Shown here: positions 51,206 through 60,049 of the stretch, piece by piece
Layout of the letters: every line of letters starts with the position of its first letter
Numbering within the stretch: the stretch's first letter is position 1
Source: Streptomyces mirabilis
GTDB taxonomy: Bacteria; Actinomycetota; Actinomycetes; Streptomycetales; Streptomycetaceae
DNA: 64,000 bases
Direction of reading: 5' to 3'
Assembly: GCF_018310535.1 (NCBI RefSeq)
Contig: NZ_CP074102.1
Span: 248,001-312,000 of the forward strand
Notes under the pieces: model-generated
Database searches by the model: none
What the model was told of the DNA's origin: nothing
What the model saw: only the letters and a program-made list of their open reading frames with translations
Translations under genes and position numbers: made by a program

Positions 51206-51302
51206 CGATACGCCACTGTACCGGTACGCATCCGTATCGGTACAGTGGCGTATCGGTACACCTTCGTATCGGTACACTTCCGTATCGGTACAGTTCCGTA
51301 TC
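51206..51302. promoter_or_regulatory. inverted repeat plus 4.5 tandem 16-bp operator repeats
   Basis: CGATACGCCACTGTACCG (51206-51223) is repeated inverted and perfect at 51238-51255. Starting at 51233 a 16-bp unit of form CGTATCGGTACANTNN is repeated at 51249, 51265 and 51281, with a partial copy at 51297 (CGTATCGATG). The core CGTATCGGTACA is exact in all four full copies. The array lies between the TetR gene and the PAP2 gene, where both promoters must lie. Four phased sites suggest cooperative TetR binding. Confidence 0.75.
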
Positions 51303-51420
51303 GATGAGCCTTGGACAGGACCCACTCCGCTGTCGAGTGAATCTCGAGTGATCGAGTGGATTCTGTCCTGGGCTCACCGCGCACCACCCCAAGCAACACC
51401 GTCAGCAAAGGGGCCGGGGG

Positions 51421-52317
51421 ATGGAATCCCGAACCGAGCCTGCGGAAGCAGAACCAGAGCCGGCCGCGGCGATACGGCGGCCGTCGCCGCACAGCACCGC
51501 GGCACGGCCGCCTCTCGTACGTGAGCTCCTGCTCGTCGCAGGGCTCTTCGTCGTCTACAAGGTCGGCCGGCAGCTGGCCGACGGCCACACCGCCGAGGCC
51601 TTCCGCAACGCGAACCGCGTGTGGGACTGGGAGCGGACGCTCCACCTGCCGGGCGAAGGCTCCGTACAGGGCGCGCTGCTGCACAGCGACGCCCTGGTGC
51701 ACCTCGCGAACACCTACTACGCGACCGTGCACTTCCCGGCCACCGTGGCCTTCCTGGTCTGGATGTACCTGCGGCGCCCGGTCCACTACGTGTGGGCCCG
51801 CCGAGTCCTGGCCGCGGTCACCGCCGCCGCCCTGGCTCTGCACCTCACCTTCCCGCTCGCCCCGCCCCGGCTGCTGGCCGCCGCGGGCCTGGTGGACACC
51901 GGACAGGTGTACGGGCCCACCGTGTACGGAGCGCACCCGGCGACCGACGAGATGGCGAACCAGTTCGCGGCGATGCCCTCGCTGCACTTCGGCTGGGCCC
52001 TGATGGTGGCGATCGGCCTGATCGCCGCGACCCGCTCCCGCCTGCGCTGGCTGTGGCTGCTGCATCCGCTGCTCACCCTGCTGGTGATCGTCGGTACGGC
52101 GAACCACTACTGGCTCGACGCGATCGTGGCGACCGCGCTGCTCGGCATCGCGCTGGCCGTGATCCGTCTGCCGCGCGGGACCGGGGCGGCCGAGGCGCAC
52201 GGCCTCGTCGCCGCCGAAGCGTCCGAGGAAGCCGACGGAGAAGCCGGGAATTCCGGCGGGGCCGGCGGTGCTGGCGAAAAGGAATCCGTACCGGAGCTCG
52301 TGGGGGCAAGACGATGA
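51421..52317 (+). CDS. PAP2-superfamily phosphatase, membrane protein
   Basis: A 298-residue protein with about six membrane segments. The PAP2 motif C2 is NQFAAMPSLHFGWALM (His in SLH) and C3 is TANHYWLDAIVAT (His and Asp), while motif C1 is poorly kept, as in the inositolphosphotransferase-like branch. These proteins move or hydrolyse phosphoryl groups of lipids. The C-terminal tail is Glu/Ala/Gly rich. It is co-transcribed with the DMT gene through an ATGA overlap. Confidence 0.87.
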   Translation: MESRTEPAEAEPEPAAAIRRPSPHSTAARPPLVRELLLVAGLFVVYKVGRQLADGHTAEAFRNANRVWDWERTLHLPGEGSVQGALLHSDALVHLANTYYATVHFPATVAFLVWMYLRRPVHYVWARRVLAAVTAAALALHLTFPLAPPRLLAAAGLVDTGQVYGPTVYGAHPATDEMANQFAAMPSLHFGWALMVAIGLIAATRSRLRWLWLLHPLLTLLVIVGTANHYWLDAIVATALLGIALAVIRLPRGTGAAEAHGLVAAEASEEADGEAGNSGGAGGAGEKESVPELVGARR

Positions 52318-53273
52318 ACGCCACACTCGCCGCCGTGGTCCTCTCGCTCTTCTCGGCCGTGGCGTACGCCGCCGCGGCAGTGGCCCAGGAGCGGCTGGCC
52401 TCCCGGACCACCGACTCGGGCATGCTGCGGCTGCTGGGCAGCGGGGCATGGTGGTGGACCGTCGTACTGAACGCCTCCGCCGCGCTGCTGCACGTCGCCG
52501 CGCTGAAGTACGGCACGCTCACGCTCGTACAGCCGCTCGGCGCGCTCACGCTGGTGGCCGCGGTGCCGCTCGGCGCACGGGTCGCCGGACGGCGGGTCAG
52601 CGCGGTCGAGTGGCGCGGTACCGCGCTCACCCTGATCGGACTGTCCGCGCTGCTGGTCACGGCGTCCGGGCCCGCGCCCGACGATGTGCTGAGTGTGCCG
52701 CAGGCGCTGGGCGTGGCCGCCACGACGGCCGCCCTGATCGGCATCCTGTCTCGGCCCGGCGCCCGGCCGGGGCTGCGGCACGCGACCGCCTCCGGGTTCG
52801 CCTCGGGTGTCGCCTCCGCGCTCACGCAGACGGTGACCGTGGCCGTGACGGACCGCTCCGGCCCGCTGCTCAGCGCCCAGGTGATCGTGGTGGCCCTGCT
52901 CGTCGCCGCCTTCGCGGCGGGCGGACTGCTCCTGTCGCAGACCGCCTACCGGGGTGGTCTCGGCGCCCCGCTCGCCGTCGTGACGCTCGCCAACCCGGTC
53001 GCCGCCGCGGCGATAGGCCTCTTCCTGCTCGGGGAGCAGTTGCAGGGCGGCCCGGCCGGCCTGTTGCTCGCGGCCGTGGGCGCGGGCGTGGCGTCGTGGG
53101 GTGTGGTGACGCTGTCCCGCTCGGTGCCGGAGCCGGCGCTGCCCGAACCTCTGGTGGGCACCGCGGACGAGCACCCCGTCGCGGCGGTACTGGCGCTGGA
53201 GCCAGGATCGGCGGCGTACGAACCCTCGTTGCTGCCGAAGCAGCCCGACTCGGGTCAGCTGACGCCCCTGTAG
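52314..53273 (+). CDS. EamA/DMT-superfamily small-molecule exporter
   Basis: A 319-residue protein with about nine to ten membrane segments (VLSLFSAVAYAAAAVAQERL first; ALTLVAAVPLGARV, then ALTLIGLSALLVTASGP). The repeat LVQPLGALTLVAAV/VTLANPVAAAAIGL is the DMT duplication. Transport substrate is unknown. Co-expression with a PAP2 enzyme and repression by the TetR gene upstream suggest a lipid or phospho-compound. A hairpin begins within its stop codon. Confidence 0.87.
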   Translation: MNATLAAVVLSLFSAVAYAAAAVAQERLASRTTDSGMLRLLGSGAWWWTVVLNASAALLHVAALKYGTLTLVQPLGALTLVAAVPLGARVAGRRVSAVEWRGTALTLIGLSALLVTASGPAPDDVLSVPQALGVAATTAALIGILSRPGARPGLRHATASGFASGVASALTQTVTVAVTDRSGPLLSAQVIVVALLVAAFAAGGLLLSQTAYRGGLGAPLAVVTLANPVAAAAIGLFLLGEQLQGGPAGLLLAAVGAGVASWGVVTLSRSVPEPALPEPLVGTADEHPVAAVLALEPGSAAYEPSLLPKQPDSGQLTPL

Positions 53274-53293
53274 GACTCCTGGAGTCCTACAGG
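53267..53293 (+). terminator. terminator hairpin overlapping the DMT stop
   Basis: CCTGTAGGACTCC (53267-53279) pairs perfectly with GGAGTCCTACAGG (53281-53293), separated by one base. The stop codon TAG lies inside the stem. This is unusual but typical of efficient GC-rich terminators in Streptomyces. Confidence 0.7.
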
Positions 53294-53310
53294 AGGACTC
53301 CAGGAAAACG

Positions 53311-53369
53311 CACGACAAGGAAGAAGGGTGGCCGCGGAGAGTTCCGCGGCCACCCTTCTTCTTGTCGTG
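53311..53369. terminator. long bidirectional terminator between convergent genes
   Basis: CACGACAAGGAAGAAGGGTG continues through GGCCGCGGA and pairs with TCCGCGGCCACCCTTCTTCT plus TGTCGTG, a stem of about 27 bp with one bulge and a 4-nt loop. It lies 7 bp before the stop of the minus-strand gene and 38 bp after the DMT stop, so it can end transcription from both sides. Confidence 0.85.
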
Positions 53370-53376
53370 CGACGGT

Positions 53377-54222
53377 TCAGCCCAGCCCGCGGGCGTCCTG
53401 CTTGAGCGCCGTGTCGACGGTGAGCGCCGTCGCGACGACGAGGCTCAGCAGGGGCTCGGGAAGCTGGTAGTGGATCTGGAGGACGTAGTTGTCCGCCGTG
53501 GTGAACATCGTCTTGGCGAGGCCTTCCCAGGTCTTGGTGATCCGGGCGACCTCGTTGTCCGTGTGGTCGACGATGGCGAAGTTCCAGGCGCGCCAGTTCT
53601 CCGCCTTGATCGCGCCGACCTGCTGGCCGTTGACGTTGATCGCGAAGTTGATCTTCCCGATCATGTTCTGCTGCACGATCTCGCCGACGGGCTGCCCGTC
53701 CGGACGCTCCACGACCACCCGCGACTTGATGAACTTCGCGGGACGCGTGAGCCGCAGCACCGGCTGCCCGTAGGCGTCACGGATCTCCAGCTTGTGCGTC
53801 ATGTACTGGTCGAGGCTGGAGACGAAGCGGAGCGCCTTCTTCAGACCGCTCTGGCCGACCTCGACGACCGCGCCGAGCAGGTTGCCCTGCTGGTCCATGA
53901 CCTTGTACTCGTTGGTCAGCTCGATCAGCTTGGCCTTCTGGTTCACCACCAGGACCGGCTCGGTGAACAGGGTGCCACCACCGGCACCACCACCCGCGAC
54001 ACCCGCCTGCTGCCGCACCTGCTTCTGCACGCGAGGGTCGGGACCGGCCGACGGCTGTCCGTACGGCTGCTGGGCCTGCTGCGGAACCGACGGCCCCGCC
54101 GGGGCCGCCTGGTCCGCATTGGTGTGCTCGGTCCACTGCGAGCCGTCCCAGTAACGCAACGTCTGGGGCGCCCCGTGCGGATCCGGGTACCAACCTGCAG
54201 GTGTGTTCGAATGCGTGGTCAC
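53377..54222 (-). CDS. LURP-one/phospholipid-scramblase-like protein with DUF2510
   Basis: A 281-residue protein. Residues 1-35 form a DUF2510 motif (PAGWYPDPHGAPQTLRYWDG). A Gln/Pro-rich linker leads to a LURP-one or scramblase-like domain (LFTEPVLVVNQKAKLIELTN through WEGLAKTMFTTADNYVL) of about 195 residues. It has no membrane segment except a hydrophobic patch near the end. Related proteins are unassigned. ATG 54222. Confidence 0.83.
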   Translation of the reverse strand: MTTHSNTPAGWYPDPHGAPQTLRYWDGSQWTEHTNADQAAPAGPSVPQQAQQPYGQPSAGPDPRVQKQVRQQAGVAGGGAGGGTLFTEPVLVVNQKAKLIELTNEYKVMDQQGNLLGAVVEVGQSGLKKALRFVSSLDQYMTHKLEIRDAYGQPVLRLTRPAKFIKSRVVVERPDGQPVGEIVQQNMIGKINFAINVNGQQVGAIKAENWRAWNFAIVDHTDNEVARITKTWEGLAKTMFTTADNYVLQIHYQLPEPLLSLVVATALTVDTALKQDARGLG

Positions 54223-54274
54223 CGGGGCACACTACCGTGAGTTGGCCGGAATTTGACCAGAGGCGAGATATCCA

Positions 54275-56326
54275 TCAGAAGGTGAGGATCGCCGGGTCAC
54301 TCACGCCCGCGTGACCGTTCTCGACATGTCCGGCGAACCGCCGCAAGAACCCCGCGTCCGCCGCGGACACGACGGTCAGGTCGTACCAGCGACGGCTCGC
54401 CCGCAGGTCCACCGTGTGCCGCACGGTCGCGCCCGCCCGCACCTTGAACGAACTCGGCCGCCCTCCGTAGCCGTTGGTGAGCTTGAGCTCGGCCGTGCCG
54501 GACCCCTTGTTGGTGAAGGTCAGTTCCAGGTTCCCGTCGACGTGGCGCGCGGTGACCTCGGGTCCCGCGGACTTGCCGGGGCCCTTGAAGACGCGCAGGA
54601 AGCCGTTGGGGCCGTGCACCGTCAGGTCGTACGAGCCGCTGGAGTACGCCGAGTTCCAGGTGTCGGAGACGGCCTTCCCGGCCTCGGTGGTGTACGTCCA
54701 GGGGCCGTCGGTGCGGTTGCCGGAGGTGACGAAGAAAGCGGCGCCGGCCTTGGCACCCGAACCGAAGGCGAGCGTGAACTTCCCGGCCGCCGCGTCCGCC
54801 GAACCGTCCACGAGGGGCGCGTACTTGAGCGGGCGGGCCGGGCGCGAGCCGCGCTCCTGCCGGGGCAGGACAGGGTTCGCGGGCGGGGTCGGCACATAGT
54901 CGGGATGCCGGTCGTGGTCCGGCGGCTGGTAGCCGTCGGTGTCCGGCAGCGCGACCGGCTTGGTGTCCTTGCACGAGAAGTCGAAGGCGGCGGTGAGGTC
55001 GCCGCTGATCGCGCGCCGCCAGGGCGAGATGTTGGGCTCGTGCACGCCGAAGCGGCGCTCCATGAACCGGATGATCGAGGTGTGGTCGAGGGTCTCGGAG
55101 CAGACGAAACCGCCCTTGCTCCAGGGCGAGACGACAAGCATCGGCACCCGCTGGCCGAGTCCGTACGGTCCGGCGGCACGGCTCGCGTCGCCCTTGTAGA
55201 GGTCCGGGCCGACGTCGACCGTGGACTTGCCCTGCGCGGGCGACTGCGGCGCGAACGGCGGCACGAGGTGGTCGAAGAAGCCGTCGTTCTCGTCGTAGGT
55301 GATGAACAGGGCCGTCTTCGCCCACACCTCGGGGTCGGAGGTCAGCGCGTCCAGGACCTGGGCGATGTACCAGGCGCCGTAGTTCGCGGGCCAGTTGGGG
55401 TGCTCGGTGAACGCCTCGGGTGCGACGATCCAGGAGATCTTGGGCAGCTTCCTGCCCTTGACGTCGGCCTTCAGCTGGTCGAAGAAGCCCTCGCCCTTGC
55501 GGGCGTCGGTGCCGGTGCGGGCCTTGTCGTAGAGCGGATCGCCGGGCTTCGCATTGCGGTACTGGTTGAAGTAGAGCAGCGAGTTGTCGCCGTAGTTGCC
55601 GCGGTAGGCGTCCGGGATCCAGCCCCAGGAGCCGTTCGCGTCGAGGCCGTCACCGACGTCCTGGTAGATCTTCCAGGAGACCCCGGCCGCCTCCAGTCGC
55701 TCCGGATACGTCGTCCAGTCGTAGCCCACCTCGTCGTTGCCGAGGACCGGGCCGCCGCCCTTGCCGTCGTTGCCCGTGTAGCCCGTCCACATGTAGTAGC
55801 GGTTCGGGTCGGTGGAGCCGATGAACGAGCAGTGGTACGCGTCGCAGATGGTGAACGCGTCGGCGAGCGCGTAGTGGAACGGTATGTCCTCGCGTGTCAG
55901 GTACGCCATCGTGGTCGACGATTTGGCGGGCACCCACTTGTCGTACTTGCCCGCGTTGAACGCGGTGTGCCCGTCGCTCCAGCCGTGCGGGAGGTCCTGG
56001 ATGAACTGCAGGCCCAGGTTGTCGGCGGTGGGCCGGAAGGGCAGCACCTCCTTGGTGCCGTCCGACTGGTGCCAGACCGACTTGCCGCTGGGCAGCGTGG
56101 ACGGGCGGGGGTCACCGAAACCGCGGACGCCTCTGAGCGAGCCGAAGTAGTGGTCGAAGGACCGGTTCTCCTGCATCAGCACGACGATGTGCTCGACGTC
56201 GTCGATCGTGCCGGACCCGTGGTGCGCGGGCAGCGCGGCGGCGCGCTCGATGCTGTTCGACAGCGCGGTGAACGCCGCGGTGCCACCGGCGAGTTGGAGG
56301 AATCGGCGTCGGTTCACTTGAGGCAT
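54275..56326 (-). CDS. Tat-exported phosphocholine-type phospholipase C
   Basis: A 683-residue secreted enzyme. The twin-arginine signal is NRRRFLQLAGG (residues 5-15). Catalytic and metal residues sit in HIVVLMQENRSFDHYFGSLR, FITYDENDGFFDHL and the DHTSIIRFMERRFG region. The C-terminal 200 residues contain two DUF756-type beta domains (GPWTYTTEAGK, RWYDLTVV). Family members hydrolyse phosphatidylcholine outside the cell, often under phosphate limitation. ATG 56326 starts the signal peptide. Confidence 0.92.
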   Translation of the reverse strand: MPQVNRRRFLQLAGGTAAFTALSNSIERAAALPAHHGSGTIDDVEHIVVLMQENRSFDHYFGSLRGVRGFGDPRPSTLPSGKSVWHQSDGTKEVLPFRPTADNLGLQFIQDLPHGWSDGHTAFNAGKYDKWVPAKSSTTMAYLTREDIPFHYALADAFTICDAYHCSFIGSTDPNRYYMWTGYTGNDGKGGGPVLGNDEVGYDWTTYPERLEAAGVSWKIYQDVGDGLDANGSWGWIPDAYRGNYGDNSLLYFNQYRNAKPGDPLYDKARTGTDARKGEGFFDQLKADVKGRKLPKISWIVAPEAFTEHPNWPANYGAWYIAQVLDALTSDPEVWAKTALFITYDENDGFFDHLVPPFAPQSPAQGKSTVDVGPDLYKGDASRAAGPYGLGQRVPMLVVSPWSKGGFVCSETLDHTSIIRFMERRFGVHEPNISPWRRAISGDLTAAFDFSCKDTKPVALPDTDGYQPPDHDRHPDYVPTPPANPVLPRQERGSRPARPLKYAPLVDGSADAAAGKFTLAFGSGAKAGAAFFVTSGNRTDGPWTYTTEAGKAVSDTWNSAYSSGSYDLTVHGPNGFLRVFKGPGKSAGPEVTARHVDGNLELTFTNKGSGTAELKLTNGYGGRPSSFKVRAGATVRHTVDLRASRRWYDLTVVSAADAGFLRRFAGHVENGHAGVSDPAILTF

Positions 56327-56585
56327 GACTGGGTGACCTCTTGTCCTGACGTGGTGCTGTGGATGGGACCTGCGCGGGGGGAGTGTTCCAAGAGGAACGA
56401 ATGTCGGGGAAGACCCCGTGGCGGTGGTGTGTCGCACAGGAGTCTGCGATGCGAACACCAGCGTGCGTGACCCGGCAGGGCTCTTCACCGACGGATGCCC
56501 GGCACTCGTCGTCGCAGAAGGAATCCACAGGAGGTCGCCGGGCAGCCCGGCCTCAGAAGGGAATTCGTCGTACTTCGAGGTCGCC

Positions 56586-57008
56586 TCAGGTGCCGGGACG
56601 CCCGGCGGCCGTCCACGCGGCGTACTCCTGGCGGACGTAGGGGCGGCGGCTGGGGTCGAGCGTGATCGCGTCGGGGTGGTGCGGGCCGGCCACCAGGCCG
56701 GGATGGCGTCGGTCGTGCAGCACGAGTTCTTCGGCGGTTTGTGCGGCGGCGCCGACCGGGCCGGGGCCGGGGTCGTCCAGGGCCATCCGGTCCATAAGAG
56801 CAGCCCTACGCAGCAGCCAGACCCGTTCTGCAGCCGTCGCATCGACCGGCGGGCCGGAGACGGGCCGGACTTGACGGCCGTCGCGTTCGGCCCCGAGGGC
56901 GAGCACCTGGTGCATCTCGCGGCGCAGTTCGGGGGCGTTGGAGTACGCCTGGTGCGGACGCGGCGCGTCGATGACCTCGGCGGTATCCGGGGTGACCCCC
57001 ACGCTCAC
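56586..57008 (-). CDS. hypothetical protein, last gene of an HATPase operon
   Basis: A 140-residue hypothetical protein (SVGVTPDTAEVIDAPRPHQA at the start, then LRREMHQVLALGAERDG, VWLLRRAALMDRMALDDPGP, and a C-terminus near YVRQEYAAWTAAGRPGT). Its GTG start overlaps the stop of the 66-residue protein upstream (GTGA). Composition is soluble and charged. It is part of a three-gene overlapped operon with an anti-sigma-like ATPase. Function unknown. Confidence 0.7.
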   Translation of the reverse strand: MSVGVTPDTAEVIDAPRPHQAYSNAPELRREMHQVLALGAERDGRQVRPVSGPPVDATAAERVWLLRRAALMDRMALDDPGPGPVGAAAQTAEELVLHDRRHPGLVAGPHHPDAITLDPSRRPYVRQEYAAWTAAGRPGT

Positions 57009-57205
57009 ACCTCCGCCGGTACGCCGAGGCCGCAGCGTTTGCAGAGCACCGTGTCTTGGTCGGGGTCGCCGTGGCCGAGGGCCGACAGGTTTGCCGGGGA
57101 GGGCACGAGCACCTGCGCCGGGCCCAGGCAGCCGTCCACGGGGCACGGCCTGTGGGTCGCGAAGGCCCACGCGGTGGGGCCATCGGGTGATCCGGGGCCG
57201 GTCAT
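57005..57205 (-). CDS. small zinc-ribbon-like protein
   Basis: A 66-residue protein with PCPVDGCLGPAQVLVPSPAN and a later LCKRCGLGVPAEV, together giving four cysteines in two pairs that can bind zinc. It starts at ATG 57205, overlapping the ATPase stop as ATGA, and its stop overlaps the next GTG. Its function is not known; similar small zinc proteins often occur beside actinobacterial HATPase genes. Confidence 0.68.
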   Translation of the reverse strand: MTGPGSPDGPTAWAFATHRPCPVDGCLGPAQVLVPSPANLSALGHGDPDQDTVLCKRCGLGVPAEV

Positions 57206-57636
57206 GCCGAGCACTCCAGGCAGGCGCGGACTTCGCGTCCGCCGCGCGTCTGGTGGACCTCGGTCGACTGTGCGAGGTACTGGACGATGCCGGTGCCGCG
57301 GCCGTGTTCGTCCGGGGCGATGTCGGGGCGAAGGTGCTCCACGGCCGTTCCGGAGTCACTGACCACTATGTGCAAAGTGCCGTGGTCGAGGACGAGCAGC
57401 AGGGTCATGCGCTCGCGTCCGTACTGGGCGGCATTGGCGGCGAGTTCGTCGACGATGAGAACGGCGGAGTCCCGTTCGCTCGCGGGAACACTCCAGGTCT
57501 CCAGCAGATCGGCCGCGAAGTGACGAACGGCGGAGACGTGCGCCTCCTGCGCGGGCAGGGTGAGCAGCGCCTGCCGGCCGCAGTGCCGGGTGAGCGGCGG
57601 GCTCGGGCAGGGGGAATCGGTTACAAACATGGTCAT
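57202..57636 (-). CDS. SpoIIAB/RsbW-like ATP-binding regulator
   Basis: A 144-residue GHKL ATPase. It shows AVRHFAADLLETWSVPASER, then SAVLIVDELAANAAQYGRER (N box), TLHIVVSDSGTAVEH (G1) and HGRGTGIVQYLAQS (G2). In Streptomyces such proteins act as anti-sigma or regulatory kinases. Start ATG 57636 is probable; an ATG at 57630 is an alternative. It leads a three-gene overlapped operon. Confidence 0.83.
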   Translation of the reverse strand: MTMFVTDSPCPSPPLTRHCGRQALLTLPAQEAHVSAVRHFAADLLETWSVPASERDSAVLIVDELAANAAQYGRERMTLLLVLDHGTLHIVVSDSGTAVEHLRPDIAPDEHGRGTGIVQYLAQSTEVHQTRGGREVRACLECSA

Positions 57637-58272
57637 CTGGCTCTTCTGTGGATGTACGGAGACCGGAAAGTGGGGGACCGCCAATGACTTCGAGGGGCGG
57701 TCGCTATGCCGGATCCTGCATGGGAGCGCTCATTCAGTTCCACGGGCGACGCGTGCCGAACGGTTCGAGTTATTCGCGCCTTTTGCCCAACTTCTTGTGG
57801 GTCAGGTCAATGCCGGTGCCGGGCTGGGCTCACTCGCCTCCGTCCCGGGCTGCACAGACTTCGCAAGAGAGGGAGAGTCGAGAACGCCGGCCGTCTGTGA
57901 ACCCCGTACATCCGCTTGCGCGAGGGGACGGGGAACACCTCGGCCAGGTCCTTCTGAGGCCCAGGGCGCCGTCACCGGCCACTCGGAGGGGGCGTGCACG
58001 CCCTGTCGGCGCGCTCACGCATCAGGTGCGGCTGAGGACCGGCCCGTTTCGCGGGAGCCGACGGTGAGGCATCAGTCCGTGACCATAGAGGCCGATGTCG
58101 GCCTCCGGGGCCACCGCGGGCATCCGCCGGGCGCCCTTGTCGGACGCTCTCGATCTCGCCGATCCCGGAGGCGTACGGCGTGATGGCGTCGGTCGACGAC
58201 AGCGCCCGCGAGCTCGCCTTTGCGGCCGATGCCACGAGCACTGGCCTCCTCGATGACCGGGCTCCCCGCCCC
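57637..58272. other. 636-bp region with no assignable gene
   Basis: No convincing gene is seen. On the minus strand short segments with coding character occur in different frames, such as VIEEASARGIGRKGELAGAV near 58220-58260 and MPAVAPEADIGLYGHGLMPH near 58080, suggesting a decayed gene. The 3' end of the ECF/anti-sigma operon also lies here. I see no repeats or RNA genes. Confidence 0.4.
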
Positions 58273-59052
58273 TCACGCTTGCATCGTGACCAGCTTCTGA
58301 CCGTTGCCTGCGACGATCTCGAAGTGCTCGATGGCTCCCGGAGACATGGCAACCGCCCCTGGGATCGTGGTGCCGGGAGGGTACTCGCCTGCCCGCCAGG
58401 TGGCGCCGTCCGCCCTGGCCCCGCCGGGCCCGACCGCCTGCAGCCGGCAGGTGATTCCGGCGGGCGCCCCCTTGGCGGAGACCTGCAGGACACTGCCCCA
58501 GGCAGAGGGTGAGACCTTCACCGAGGCGGTTACGCCGGTGGCGGCATCGCTTCCGGAGAAGGTACGCCAGGCAGTAGGCGCGGTCGGCCCAGGCCGTGTC
58601 GCCTGACTGCCCACCGATCCGACAGCCGCCAGCCATGTGCCGCCGACCGCTGCCGCGATGAACGTCAGGGAGGCGGCGGCGCCGGCCAGTTGCAGACGCC
58701 AGGTCCTGCGGCGCCGCGCCGCGGCCTGCTGGAGCAGCCTCTCCAGCACACCCGCCTGCGGCACCGCAGGCACGGTGGGCCCCGCAGGCGAGGAACCCTG
58801 GGCGCTCTCGGCTGCCCGCGCCACCAGCCGGTCGACCAGGTCCTCACCGGCCGCCGGCACCGCCTGGCCCGCAGCTTCGGCTGCGGTCACCGTCGCCAGC
58901 AGCACGGGCAGTCCCACCAGTTGGGCGTGTTCCGCCCGGCACTCGGCGCATTCCGCGAGGTGGGCGCGCGCTTGTTCCATTTCCGCCGGGGACAGCGTGC
59001 CCAGGACGTATCCTCCCAGCACCAGCCTGAGGCCGTCGTGCTCCGCGCTCAT
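58273..59052 (-). CDS. zinc-finger anti-sigma factor (RskA-like)
   Basis: A 259-residue protein. The N-terminal HxxxCxxC zinc finger is LAECAECRAEH, one membrane helix lies at about 121-143 (LAGAAASLTFIAAAVGGTWL), and the extracellular C-terminus is an anti-sigma K (RskA) domain ending in EHFEIVAGNGQKLVTMQA. It probably holds the ECF sigma factor encoded 25 bp upstream until a membrane signal leads to its proteolysis. ATG 59052. Confidence 0.88.
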   Translation of the reverse strand: MSAEHDGLRLVLGGYVLGTLSPAEMEQARAHLAECAECRAEHAQLVGLPVLLATVTAAEAAGQAVPAAGEDLVDRLVARAAESAQGSSPAGPTVPAVPQAGVLERLLQQAAARRRRTWRLQLAGAAASLTFIAAAVGGTWLAAVGSVGSQATRPGPTAPTAWRTFSGSDAATGVTASVKVSPSAWGSVLQVSAKGAPAGITCRLQAVGPGGARADGATWRAGEYPPGTTIPGAVAMSPGAIEHFEIVAGNGQKLVTMQA

Positions 59053-59077
59053 GGTCGCCACCTCCTGCATGCCACGG

Positions 59078-59698
59078 TCATGGCTCGATGCCCCGTTCCA
59101 GCAGCGCCAGCCGCAGGGCGTGCAGGGCGTAGTACGTTCGCGACTTCACGGTGCCCAGCGGGACGCCCAGCACCCGGGCGGCCTCCGCCATGGTCCGGCC
59201 CCGGTAGTAGGTCTCCAGCAGGACCGCGCGATGGTCCGGGGACAGCGTCCGGATGGCATCGGCCACCGCCCAGCTCTGCAGTGCCTGCTCGATCTCGTCC
59301 TCGCCCGGTGCCTGCTCGGCGACTCGCTCCAGCGCCTCGCCGCCGGCCTCGGCCGGTCTGGCCTTCCGGGCCCGGTGGGCGTCGATGACCAGGTGCCGGG
59401 CCACGGTGCACAGCCATGCCCGGGCCGGGCCGCGTGCCGGGTCGAACGCGGAGGGATGCTGCCACGCTCGCAGCAGCGTCTCCTGCACGACATCCTCCGC
59501 CCATTGCCAGTCTCCTGAGGTCAGTCGCAACACGTAATGGAACAGGGGGCCTGCGTGCTCCGCGTACAGAGTGCGCAACAGTTCCTCGTCTGCGGTCGAA
59601 AGGGTCCCTTTACCAGAGACACGGTGCGCGGAGTCATCCGGATCGGTCCTTTGATCACGTTTTCGGGAACTCCAGGGCATAAGACGATCATCGCGCAT
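59078..59698 (-). CDS. ECF RNA polymerase sigma factor
   Basis: A 206-residue sigma factor. Region 2 is LRTLYAEHAGPLFHYVLRLT, DWQWAEDVVQETLLRAWQHP, then ARAWLCTVARHLVIDAHRAR. Region 4 is IRTLSPDHRAVLLETYYRGR followed by TMAEAARVLGVPLGTVKSR. It is followed by an RskA-type anti-sigma gene, as in SigK modules. Start ATG 59698 or 59680. It is divergent from the cupredoxin/phosphoesterase operon, which is a likely target. Confidence 0.9.
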   Translation of the reverse strand: MRDDRLMPWSSRKRDQRTDPDDSAHRVSGKGTLSTADEELLRTLYAEHAGPLFHYVLRLTSGDWQWAEDVVQETLLRAWQHPSAFDPARGPARAWLCTVARHLVIDAHRARKARPAEAGGEALERVAEQAPGEDEIEQALQSWAVADAIRTLSPDHRAVLLETYYRGRTMAEAARVLGVPLGTVKSRTYYALHALRLALLERGIEP

Positions 59699-60049
59699 AT
59701 GTATTGCTTTGTCGTGTAACGCACGGCGTGGTGCCGGTGACACTCCGTGAGCGCCGGAGGCGGCACGCCCCTGCCGGGTCCGACGGCACCACCAGGACCA
59801 CGCGAGCGGAGCGCCCGGGGCCGGCTGATCTACGAAGATCACCAAGAAGCATCATAAAAAGTGCATATCTACCGAACCGAGCGCCCCCGCCGCCCGTGGA
59901 ACCGGACAAGAGCCGATTTACGCGGCACTCCTCCTCCATCCGTCAAGGGCGCGCGACCGTGACACGGCATCCACCACACATCACTGCGATGGCGTGCGCT
60001 CAGCCGGCACATTCCCCCATCTCTGCCTGATCAGCGAGGAACGAACACC
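59699..60049. other. divergent promoter region between sigma factor and cupredoxin operon
   Basis: A 351-bp gene-free region between divergent genes. It includes an AT-rich stretch AAGCATCATAAAAAGTGCATAT at about 59847-59868, unusual for this genome, and the dyad GATCTACGAAGATC (59828-59841). Promoters for both directions probably lie here; I cannot assign the ECF recognition sequence. Confidence 0.45.

Noticed and set aside
51233..51302. Regular 16-bp repeats as a CRISPR array
   Set aside because: Repeats have no unique spacers of 25-40 bp and no cas genes are present; the short period and position between divergent genes fit an operator array.
57637..58272. Small protein genes in the gap before the anti-sigma gene
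   Set aside because: Coding-like pieces change frame and lack starts or ribosome sites; reported only as a possible decayed region.
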